The translations under genes were made by a program, and so were the position numbers. A stretch of 51,642 nucleotides of DNA, taken from NCBI GenBank assembly GCA_017939155.1, contig JAGAZZ010000008.1, positions 69,963-121,604 on the forward strand, given 5' to 3'. How positions within the stretch are numbered: position 1 is the stretch's first letter; each line of letters begins with the position of its first letter. Positions 17,597 through 25,146 of the stretch are shown here, piece by piece. The notes under the pieces were generated by a model. That model did not search any database. It saw only the letters and a list, made by a program, of their open reading frames with translations, and was not told the DNA's origin. The DNA is from Alphaproteobacteria bacterium (lineage in GTDB: Bacteria > Pseudomonadota > Alphaproteobacteria > RF32 > CAG-239).

Positions 17597-19261
17597 ATGT
17601 TATCAGATATAGACATAGCAAACAACGCCACCCCCTTTAAAATCAGCAAGATAGCCAAGAAATTAAACTTAACCGATGAAGATATTGAACCCTACGGTCA
17701 TTATAAAGCCAAGCTTTCTGCTTCTTGCTTAAAAAACCTTACAAAAAACCCCAACGCCAGGCTCATCTTAGTCACGGCTTTAACCCCGACCCCCGCCGGT
17801 GAGGGAAAATCCACCGTTTCAATCGGTCTGGCAGACGCTTTGTCTTCCTTAAAATATAAAACGGCATTATCCTTGCGCGAACCCTCGTTAGGTCCGTGTT
17901 TCGGGGTAAAAGGCGGTGCTTGCGGCGGCGGTTATTCGCAGATTATCCCGATGGACGAGATAAACTTAAATTTCACCGGCGATATTCACGCCGTCACCGC
18001 GGCAAACAATCTCCTTGCCGCAATGCTTGATAACCATATCAAACAAAAAAACCGTTTGGGCATCCAAAAAATCTACTTCAAACGCTGTTTGGATATGAAT
18101 GACCGTGTCTTGCGCCAGATTCGGACCGGCATGGGCGGCAAAAAAAACGGCTCGCCTCGCACAGACGGCTTTAACATCACTGCCGCATCTGAAATAATGG
18201 CTATTCTCTGCTTAGCCGAAAATCTTACAGACTTAAAACGCCGCTTAGGCAATATCGTTATTGCTGAAAACAAAAACGGTCTCCCCGTCACGGCAAAAGA
18301 CATCCGTGCCGATGGCGCCATGACCGCCATCTTAAAAAATGCGCTCTGTCCCAATCTCGTGCAAACCTTAGAACACACACCAGCCTTTGTCCACGGCGGT
18401 CCGTTTGCCAACATAGCCCACGGCACCAGCTCGGTCATTGCCGCCCGCGCCGCATTATCGCTTGCCGACTATGTCGTCACCGAAGCCGGATTCGGCGCTG
18501 ACTTGGGCGCAGAAAAGTTTTTTGACATTTTCTCCCGCACAAGCGGCATATATCCTGACGCTGTGGTTTTGGTTGCCACCATCCGCGCCTTAAAAATGCA
18601 CGGACGAGTCCGAAAAGAGCACTTAGGCGTTGAAAACTTGAACGCCATAACCGAAGGCTTTGCTAACCTCAGAGCCCACATCAATAACATAAAAAAATTC
18701 AATCGTACTCCGATTGTTGCCCTAAACCTCTTTTCGACCGACACCCCGAAAGAAATCGAACACACGCTTTCTTTATTAAAAAAAGAAAACGTGCAGGCCG
18801 TCATCTCCGAAGGCTGGGCAAAAGGCTCTAACGGTTGCAAAAATCTTGCCAAAACAGTCATAAAGAGCATAAACCTGAATTTAAATGAGAATAAATTGCT
18901 CTATGAAGACAAAGCTTCGCTTAAAGAAAAAATCCGCAAGCTCGCTAAAGAAATATATAACGCCGATGCCGTCAGCTTTTCTTCGCTTGCCGATAAAAAC
19001 ATCTTAAAATTTACGCGCTGGGGCTTTGGCAATTTGCCAATCTGTATGGCTAAAACTCAAAACTCCATCAGTCATGACAAAACTCTTTTAGGCGCCCCTT
19101 CACATTATATTTTTCCGATAACAGACATTAGGCTTTCCGCCGGTGCGGGCTTCATCGTTGCTTATTCGGGCGAAATCAACACCATGCCGGGGCTTCCTCC
19201 CGTCCCCGCCGCAGAAAAGATAGACGTTGATGAAAACGGCACAATAACCGGGCTGTTTTAG
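17597..19261 (+). CDS. fhs: Formate-tetrahydrofolate ligase
   Basis: Makes 10-formyl-tetrahydrofolate from formate, ATP and tetrahydrofolate, feeding purine and formyl-Met synthesis. The 554-residue product has the full family length. The nucleotide loop is TPTPAGEGKSTVSIGL (about 63-78), followed by LREPSLGPCFGVKGGACGGG, GDIHAVTAANNLL, GFNITAASEIMAI, FVHGGPFANIAHG and the C-terminal MPGLPPVPAAEKIDVDENG, all hallmarks of the enzyme. The SD before the ATG is weak (GAAAG). The gene follows the exported glutaredoxin-like gene by 22 bp. Confidence 0.95.
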   Translation: MLSDIDIANNATPFKISKIAKKLNLTDEDIEPYGHYKAKLSASCLKNLTKNPNARLILVTALTPTPAGEGKSTVSIGLADALSSLKYKTALSLREPSLGPCFGVKGGACGGGYSQIIPMDEINLNFTGDIHAVTAANNLLAAMLDNHIKQKNRLGIQKIYFKRCLDMNDRVLRQIRTGMGGKKNGSPRTDGFNITAASEIMAILCLAENLTDLKRRLGNIVIAENKNGLPVTAKDIRADGAMTAILKNALCPNLVQTLEHTPAFVHGGPFANIAHGTSSVIAARAALSLADYVVTEAGFGADLGAEKFFDIFSRTSGIYPDAVVLVATIRALKMHGRVRKEHLGVENLNAITEGFANLRAHINNIKKFNRTPIVALNLFSTDTPKEIEHTLSLLKKENVQAVISEGWAKGSNGCKNLAKTVIKSINLNLNENKLLYEDKASLKEKIRKLAKEIYNADAVSFSSLADKNILKFTRWGFGNLPICMAKTQNSISHDKTLLGAPSHYIFPITDIRLSAGAGFIVAYSGEINTMPGLPPVPAAEKIDVDENGTITGLF

Positions 19262-19269
19262 CGTTCCGC

Positions 19270-20937
19270 TTATTCGCGCTCGTTATGCTCGCTTAACGCA
19301 TAAAAGCCGCGAATTTTTTTCATAATATCATAATCCTTGGCATTTTCACTCCGCAATTGCTCCCCTTTTGTATAATAAAATGCCTCCCCCTCCACATAGA
19401 CATACTCAAAGGGATAAGCACATTTTTTATCATATAAAGAACATCCCAAAAAATAATTATGCGCTTTATTTATCCTTACCCATTGTAACAGCGTCGGCGC
19501 AAAATCAAGCGAGTTTTTACCTCCGGCGTCAACCCGCTTTGCTTTTACCCCATCAGCATACAAAATCAAAGGGATTCGCTCCAAAAGACAAAATTGGCAG
19601 GAAATATTCCTCTCAAATGTCGCCTTATACAAATTATCCGGAAACGTCGCGTGGTCTGCCGTAACAATTAATGCGGTGTTAGCACGCAGCTCATCATTAG
19701 TATCAAAGTTATCTAAAAACCGCCCAAACATTATATCAAAATTATGAATCACGCTCAAGAGGTCGTTTATCTCCTCTCCGTTTTGCGTATAAAACGCATC
19801 GGGAGACTTCTGTCCTAAATGCGTCCCCAAATTATAAATACCGATAAAATACGGTTCTTTGAGCTCTCCGCTGACCATAAGCCGATAAAGCCCCTCAAAT
19901 AACTCTTTATCCGAAAGTTCTCCCTCATCTTTTTTAAAATCAGCCGCCGTAAAAACTTTGTCAAAACCAAACGTTTCAAGATACCGGTTCAAGTTATCAT
20001 CACGCTTATGAGCAGATAAAAAATAAGTATGGTAACCGTTATCCTGCAAAATGGAAGATAAATTGACAATCGGACTTTTTAACTTATTTTCGAGAGCGCC
20101 GACCTCACTGACACCATACCAAAGCCCACCTTTCAATTGATACGAAGAACTCATCTGCCCGCGCAATCCCCGATAAGTAGCCGCCGTGTGGTTAAAATAA
20201 TTGTCAAACCACAAACTTTTATCCATCAAACGTGAGAGATTCGGGGTTAACAGCGAATAACCGCTGAATTTATCAATAATATTAAAAGTAAACCCCTCCG
20301 TAAACAAAACCACAATATTTTTATTCCGCAAATCAGGCACACTTTCGTCATCGCTGTTTTGATAAACAAAATCTTTCCCATAAAGCACTTTTTGCACCAA
20401 GACCTCTCTCTCAGTGGGTTGATAAGACATCTCTTTCAAACATTGATGCAATGCTTTTCCAAACGCCCATATCGGGAAAACACCGGCAGAGGGAAGAAAA
20501 CAACCGTAAACTTCCAACCCGACATACAAAAACAAAACCGGCAAATATATTTTTTTGCTTACCATCACCCGCATCGGACGATAAATCAAAAATATAAACA
20601 CACAAAAAAAGTAGCTCGTTATCACCAAAGCCGAAGTCAAAATAACCCTGTCATCAACACTTGTCGTTTCTCCAAGATTCATCAAAAGCAAAGAAGAAAC
20701 CAAGCTTCCGCTGTTATATAAAGAAGCAACTTGAGCCGACAAAACAACCACAAACACGAAAAGCAAAAGTCCAAACGCAAGTTTTCTCTTATTTAGCGCG
20801 GCAAGAAGGACCCCTCCCCCGTATATTGCAACCACAAACGGATAAACATAAAAACTAAGCCCGCTATGCAATAACAACGCAATTGTCAAAATCAAAAAAC
20901 TCAAAAAAAGACCTAAAAAGTTCCAAGTCATCAACAT
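19270..20937 (-). CDS. LTA-synthase-like sulfatase-family membrane protein
   Basis: The 555-residue product has five N-terminal TM segments (between about 5 and 150) and an extracytoplasmic sulfatase/alkaline-phosphatase-fold domain from about 205. Metal and nucleophile positions are visible: VVLFTEGFTFNI with E214, NHTAATYRGLRG supplying the Thr nucleophile (T251 or T254), NLGTHLGQ, and IVTADHATFPDN near 425. This layout is that of LtaS, OpgB and EptA-type phosphoglycerol or phosphoethanolamine transferases, so the protein probably decorates envelope glycans or lipids. The donor and acceptor cannot be read from the sequence. GGAG lies 8 nt before the ATG. It is convergent with fhs. Confidence 0.85.
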   Translation of the reverse strand: MLMTWNFLGLFLSFLILTIALLLHSGLSFYVYPFVVAIYGGGVLLAALNKRKLAFGLLLFVFVVVLSAQVASLYNSGSLVSSLLLMNLGETTSVDDRVILTSALVITSYFFCVFIFLIYRPMRVMVSKKIYLPVLFLYVGLEVYGCFLPSAGVFPIWAFGKALHQCLKEMSYQPTEREVLVQKVLYGKDFVYQNSDDESVPDLRNKNIVVLFTEGFTFNIIDKFSGYSLLTPNLSRLMDKSLWFDNYFNHTAATYRGLRGQMSSSYQLKGGLWYGVSEVGALENKLKSPIVNLSSILQDNGYHTYFLSAHKRDDNLNRYLETFGFDKVFTAADFKKDEGELSDKELFEGLYRLMVSGELKEPYFIGIYNLGTHLGQKSPDAFYTQNGEEINDLLSVIHNFDIMFGRFLDNFDTNDELRANTALIVTADHATFPDNLYKATFERNISCQFCLLERIPLILYADGVKAKRVDAGGKNSLDFAPTLLQWVRINKAHNYFLGCSLYDKKCAYPFEYVYVEGEAFYYTKGEQLRSENAKDYDIMKKIRGFYALSEHNERE

Positions 20938-21061
20938 CTTAAAGCTCCATATAAGTTATTTCAAAATAACACACAAATCCCAACTTACAAAGAAAATCCT
21001 ACTTATCCACCTCTCACTCTAAACCAACCGCTCACTTGCTCAACGCTTTTAATAAAAACGC

Positions 21062-21089
21062 TTGCATATTTTTTTTACCTTGCTATACT
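21062..21089 (+). promoter_or_regulatory. Promoter of the 200-residue membrane protein gene
   Basis: TTGCAT (21062-21067), 16 bp, TATACT (21084-21089), 26 bp before the ATG. Confidence 0.55.
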
Positions 21090-21115
21090 CAAAACATAAA
21101 TAACAGGACAACAAA

Positions 21116-21718
21116 ATGGCGAAACAAAAAAAACATAAAAGACTAAAAAAACTCATCCGTGTCTTAAAGCGCAAATGGGCATTGCCTGCATTCTACGCTC
21201 TATGCGCAAGCTTTCTTATCTATACAGTCATAAGCCACACCGTCACCACAAAAGAAAAGGTGGAGCGTATTCCTCCCCGTTTCATCATCACCAGCTTAAC
21301 CGACACCTTTGAAGAAACCGAGTTTATGCACCTCTTATTAACCGTTCAGGAAATCAACACCTCTGAAAAAGCCCTGCAAGAGCTGAAAAATTTTGTTAAC
21401 ACCCCTGCTCCCGCTCCTTGCTCCAAATTTCTTGAACATCGCCTCAATCAGATGAACTGGGCGCCTCAAGCGTTTCACTGTCGGGTGCAAAAAATGTTTG
21501 CAATGTTAAAAATCTATGAGCGCATAACAAGACTTGATGATACCATTTCGTTTTTAAGCGCGGAAACAGACGAAGACCGTCTTCCGCAAATTTCAAGCGC
21601 CGAAATAGAGCTGTTAAAACAAGAACGTGACAATATTCTCAAAAATGAACTTTCTAAAAAAGAATATGACTTTATAAAAGAATACGGAGGAATAGTACAA
21701 CTCTTAAAGCAAAATTAA
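21116..21718 (+). CDS. Hypothetical single-pass membrane protein
   Basis: The 200-residue product has no recognised family. It has a very basic N-terminus (AKQKKHKRLKKLIRVLKRK), one TM segment (about 24-42, LPAFYALCASFLIYTVI) and a helical domain of about 155 residues predicted outside the cytoplasm, with two cysteines (APCSKF, FHCRVQ) that could pair in the periplasm. AGGA precedes the ATG. It has its own promoter and terminator and is divergent from the sulfatase gene. Confidence 0.6.
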   Translation: MAKQKKHKRLKKLIRVLKRKWALPAFYALCASFLIYTVISHTVTTKEKVERIPPRFIITSLTDTFEETEFMHLLLTVQEINTSEKALQELKNFVNTPAPAPCSKFLEHRLNQMNWAPQAFHCRVQKMFAMLKIYERITRLDDTISFLSAETDEDRLPQISSAEIELLKQERDNILKNELSKKEYDFIKEYGGIVQLLKQN

Positions 21719-21828
21719 ACAAGTTACCGTCGGTTCTCAGAAAAACCGGCGGCAAAGGCGGGCGAATTCAGAAGCAAAAGCAATAAGGCTAAAGCTTTAT
21801 AAATAAAACTTTTCAGCCATCACCCGCA

Positions 21829-21865
21829 AAACACCCGGAACTTTCAGTTTCGGGTGTTTCCTTTT
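21829..21865 (+). terminator. Terminator of the 200-residue membrane protein gene
   Basis: AAACACCCG (21829-21837) pairs with CGGGTGTTT (21851-21859), followed by CCTTTTAT. Confidence 0.7.
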
Positions 21866-21929
21866 ATAATTTTAACCTCTCTTTAACTTGCCTGCGCTAT
21901 ACTTAAAATATAAAACAAAGGAGACCCTT

Positions 21930-22754
21930 ATGACAAAAGAAAACAAACCGCAAAAAAAGATTTCAGGCAATTTAGTAAAAAAAGCCCCGGAAAAAATCGT
22001 CGTTCACGCTCTCAACACGGCTATTTCAACAGTTGAAAAAGCCGCGGTCACAGACGTAAAACGAACAGCCAAACGCGCCAAACGAACCGAAATGAAATTA
22101 GAAAAAGCCAAAAAAGCCGCCTCAGCCGCCAAAAAAGATGTCAAACGCGCCACTGGATTCTCCGCCACGATTGAAAAAATGGAAGTAAAAGAAACCTCCA
22201 CCCAAAAAATCAAAGAAAAAATCAAAGAAATCATCACTCCCGAAAAAACTGAAACCTTTTATTATGACCGTCGCCAACTTTTTGTCTTGGCTGTTGTTTA
22301 TGCGCTCATCGCCGGTTTTGTTTTCCTAATCGCACAAAACGCCTACAACTGCTGTTTCTGTTTCGGTATGCTTTTAAAAACATTCCTGCTCATAACGGAA
22401 ATTTTGATTGTGGCTGCTTTGAGCTTAACGGTATTTGTCCTCGTCTTTCCGCAAAAATTAGCGGTCATCACCAAAAAAGACATCAAAATAGACCATAACG
22501 CTCCCCTAAAATGGGAAGATGTGGAAGAAGCAGAGGAAAAATACACCTCTTATCTGACGCGTCGACCGCTCATTGCCCTGCACTTAAAAGAAAACGCTTT
22601 GAAAAATTATCGTTTAACCTTTATGCAACATTTATGCAAGAGCAATATTTTCACACCATTCTCGATTCCGATGTACGCCATGCGTCCTGAAGATGCCGCC
22701 AAAATCCGCACGCTCATCAAAAAGCACACCAAATATGTCGATAATCGGAATTAA
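21930..22754 (+). CDS. Membrane protein with Lys/Ala-rich N-terminus and PH-like C-terminus
   Basis: The 274-residue product begins with about 95 residues very rich in Lys and Ala (KRTAKRAKRTEMKLEKAKK, SAAKKDVKRAT), reminiscent of nucleoid- or polyanion-binding tails. Two TM segments follow (about 115-135 and 147-170), then a cytoplasmic domain with the pattern PLKWEDVEEAEEKYT and RRPLIALHLKENALKNY, similar to the STM3941/PH-like domains of bacterial membrane proteins. That similarity is by eye and moderate. The ATG at 21930 has GGAG 6 nt upstream. A TATACT hexamer at 21898 may be the -10. The gene ends at a strong terminator. Confidence 0.6.
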   Translation: MTKENKPQKKISGNLVKKAPEKIVVHALNTAISTVEKAAVTDVKRTAKRAKRTEMKLEKAKKAASAAKKDVKRATGFSATIEKMEVKETSTQKIKEKIKEIITPEKTETFYYDRRQLFVLAVVYALIAGFVFLIAQNAYNCCFCFGMLLKTFLLITEILIVAALSLTVFVLVFPQKLAVITKKDIKIDHNAPLKWEDVEEAEEKYTSYLTRRPLIALHLKENALKNYRLTFMQHLCKSNIFTPFSIPMYAMRPEDAAKIRTLIKKHTKYVDNRN

Positions 22755-22775
22755 TTTTCCTTTTTGCCAACAAGG

Positions 22776-22810
22776 AACGCCGCCTAAAAAACGGCGTTTT
22801 TTTTTTTTTA
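22776..22810 (+). terminator. Terminator of the PH-like membrane protein gene
   Basis: AACGCCG and CGGCGTT form a stem with a 9-nt loop, followed by more than ten T. Confidence 0.85.
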
Positions 22811-22849
22811 CATAGCTTAGTTAAACAATTTTGTTGAAAGACACAGCTC

Positions 22850-23080
22850 AACCCGAAAACAATAGCAGTTGTTAGATTGTGACTTGCCGTCAAGCAACCA
22901 AAACAACCGCTACAACTGGCTTGTCCGAACTTAAGTGAGTAGCGCGACATCAGGAGCACATCGCCGTGGCAAACTTCTCTTAAACCCTCCCCCTCGAGTC
23001 ATTGCGAAGTCGGCGCGTTAGCGCAACCTACTGAAGCAATCCATAACTTGTGCGAAGCACACAAATTATAAATTAAATTT
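22850..23080. repeat. REP-like mosaic island
   Basis: The 445-bp gap 22755-23199 holds a terminator, this repeat island and the promoter of a small gene. The island starts with a unit beginning AGCAGTTGTTAGATTGTGAC (repeated at 51.3 kb) and continues with GAGTCATTGCGAAG ... GCAATCCATAACT and the mini-hairpin GTGCGAAGCACAC. Units of this kind recur in all larger gaps of the window. Confidence 0.75.
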
Positions 23081-23128
23081 TATTTCAACAAAATTGTTTA
23101 ATAGAGCCTTTTACATTAAAAAAACTTC

Positions 23129-23156
23129 TTGACAAAAAACAAAAATATTGTATAAA
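23129..23156 (+). promoter_or_regulatory. Strong promoter of the 56-residue membrane protein gene
   Basis: Perfect TTGACA (23129-23134), 16 bp, TATAAA (23151-23156), 44 bp before the ATG. Confidence 0.7.
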
Positions 23157-23199
23157 CAAAAACGAAAATTGTATTATTTGAACTAAAAATTATGGAAAT

Positions 23200-23370
23200 A
23201 TGGAGAATTTATTTTTTATCGAACATCAAGAGCTTTTGCAATATTGCCTAAGCATCCTGGCAGGAATTATCTTAACTGCCGATGTCATAATTAAACGCTA
23301 TCTCAAACACCGCCGTAAAAAAACCGCTTACGAACTCTTAAAACGCCGGTTTGAGTATTATCGCTATTAA
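23200..23370 (+). CDS. Small single-pass membrane protein (56 residues)
   Basis: An ATG at 23200 opens a 56-codon frame ending TAA at 23370. The product has an acidic start (ENLFFIEHQELLQ), one hydrophobic segment (about 14-31, YCLSILAGIILTADVII) and a basic tail rich in Arg, Lys and Tyr (KRYLKHRRKKTAYELL, FEYYRY). It is bracketed by a near-consensus promoter and a strong terminator, which is the main evidence that it is expressed; the SD is only GGA 4 nt upstream. A competing ATG at 23194 gives a 19-codon frame. No homologue is recognised. Confidence 0.6.
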   Translation: MENLFFIEHQELLQYCLSILAGIILTADVIIKRYLKHRRKKTAYELLKRRFEYYRY

Positions 23371-23373
23371 AAA

Positions 23374-23421
23374 GTCGCCGCCTGATTGTTTTCACAACAA
23401 ATCCGCGGCGGCTTTTTTTTT
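23374..23421 (+). terminator. Terminator of the small membrane protein gene
   Basis: GTCGCCGC pairs with GCGGCGGC (one G-T wobble) around a 23-nt loop, followed by nine T. The loop contains TTTTCACAACAA, complementary to 11 bases of the hairpin loop at 8047-8057. Confidence 0.75.
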
Positions 23422-23481
23422 ATAATCCTTAAAAAAAACTCTGTCCTTAAGACAGAGTTTTGCACGAAGCCTTGCCAAAAG

Positions 23482-25026
23482 TTAAGACCGTTCAGTCCCG
23501 GTTTTTGCCAAAGATACGTCATTGGTGTTAACAGCAACCGGCGTATCAAGATTCATCAAGTCAAACAAACCGTTTATCGGCACGTATGCCATATCCGGAC
23601 GGAAAGAAACCTCATATTTTACTTCATAAAGGTTCTTTCTTAAAACTTCCAAAGAAAGCCACGGGTCGTTATTCATCGTCTTATTGCCCAAAAAGGCACG
23701 CGAAGCACTGTCAATTAACGGTTTAATCGCTTTTTCAGCCCAGGCTTTACGTCTTGTCGCCGACAACTCATCCGGTGCCTGAGCCGTAAAATCTTCCACG
23801 GCAACCGCGCCTAAATAGCCTTTAATAGAACGATACATACCCGCTATATCACGCACATGAATATATTTTTGTTTGCGTTCTTTCATAGAAAGAGCTGGCT
23901 CACCGGCAAAATCAATAAACCGCAAATCATTGTCTTCGGTTACCATCACCTGTCCTAAATGGAAATCGCCGTGCACGCGGTTAATCGTCCCCTTGTTATC
24001 AAGAGCGCGAACTTTATCAAGCTTTTCATTAACAAATGCGGGCATCTTTTCATCCCAAACCGCAAGCAACTTATCCGCGCGCAACCGCAGCGCCGCCGGT
24101 AATTTATTCCGGCTGTTGCTAATCTCCCGCTTGGTTTGGTATAACAAAACCTCAAACTGTTTTGCATAACCTCTGATAAAACTCTCATCAACTTTTTCCG
24201 GTGTAAAATTCGGATTGCTGTCAGCTCTTGAAAAACAATCGCTCATTTCTTTTGTTTTCTCAGACAAATTCCTTATCATACTCATAATCTCAGGATTGTC
24301 TTCAGCCTTCAAATCCTTTTGCATAAGATAATTTACCTTAAGCTCCCATCCGAGAACATCTTGCAGATAATTCCACATATCGCCTTTGTTCTTAACAAAC
24401 TCAAGCATAATCCCCGAAGATGCCTGCTCGCCATTCGGCTTTTTCAAAACAAACCCACCGAAGCTCTTGGGCATAACGCTGCAATTTTCCCGCATAAGTT
24501 TTTCATTAACTTCAAATTCAGAGTTAACCTCATGAGAAAATTCCAACATTCTTTCCAACTTAAAGGCAAGCTTGCCATCACCGACATTTAAAGTCGTGTT
24601 GCTTTGCTCAACGCCTAAAGCTTTTGAATCTTCATTTTTCAGCTCATCAATAATATCAGGATTTAAAAAGTCTTCTCTTTCCAAAAACCAGCCGTTATCA
24701 AACTTCACAAAGCCGTCATGTTCATCCATCAACGCCATAAAGCTGCGCCAAAAATCAGGCTCAACCAACGCATCCGTATACATCTCGCCGCCAATGGTTA
24801 AAAACTTTTCTTCTCCTGTTATTTCTTGTTTTTTCGCCAAAGGCATTGAAAAATAACGTACATCACCATCTTCAAGTTCTGCTTTGCCTATCACAAAAAG
24901 CTTTTTTCCCTCATCGTAGGGCATCTTTTCAAATTCGATATTTTTGACGCGCTCATCTTCAATTTCTTTTTTAAAATTGCACCAGCGGCAATCATGCAAA
25001 TAGTCAGTAATTTCTTTTTTATTCAT
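23482..25026 (-). CDS. Maltokinase-like protein (aminoglycoside-phosphotransferase fold)
   Basis: The 514-residue product has an N-terminal cap (about 1-120) and a C-terminal kinase domain. The catalytic motif is RVHGDFHLGQVMV (H352, D354), followed by LRFIDFAGEPALSMKERK (metal-binding D372) and HVRDIAGMYRSIKGY. These three blocks are the signature of maltokinases, which make maltose-1-phosphate for the GlgE route or act on trehalose-synthase products. The protein is free-standing, not fused to trehalose synthase. It is divergent from the 4-alpha-glucanotransferase gene across 120 bp, which supports a role in alpha-glucan metabolism. No glgE or treS is in the window. GGGAG lies 11 nt before the ATG. 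Confidence 0.8.
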   Translation of the reverse strand: MNKKEITDYLHDCRWCNFKKEIEDERVKNIEFEKMPYDEGKKLFVIGKAELEDGDVRYFSMPLAKKQEITGEEKFLTIGGEMYTDALVEPDFWRSFMALMDEHDGFVKFDNGWFLEREDFLNPDIIDELKNEDSKALGVEQSNTTLNVGDGKLAFKLERMLEFSHEVNSEFEVNEKLMRENCSVMPKSFGGFVLKKPNGEQASSGIMLEFVKNKGDMWNYLQDVLGWELKVNYLMQKDLKAEDNPEIMSMIRNLSEKTKEMSDCFSRADSNPNFTPEKVDESFIRGYAKQFEVLLYQTKREISNSRNKLPAALRLRADKLLAVWDEKMPAFVNEKLDKVRALDNKGTINRVHGDFHLGQVMVTEDNDLRFIDFAGEPALSMKERKQKYIHVRDIAGMYRSIKGYLGAVAVEDFTAQAPDELSATRRKAWAEKAIKPLIDSASRAFLGNKTMNNDPWLSLEVLRKNLYEVKYEVSFRPDMAYVPINGLFDLMNLDTPVAVNTNDVSLAKTGTERS

Positions 25027-25146
25027 TCTTATAGTTCTCCCTTTTATATTATTTATTTTTATAATTATGTATATAATCCCAAAAAAACATTGTTAAAGTT
25101 TTTTAAAGGATTTATGCTCACCAAAAACATCTAAAGGAGTATAAAA

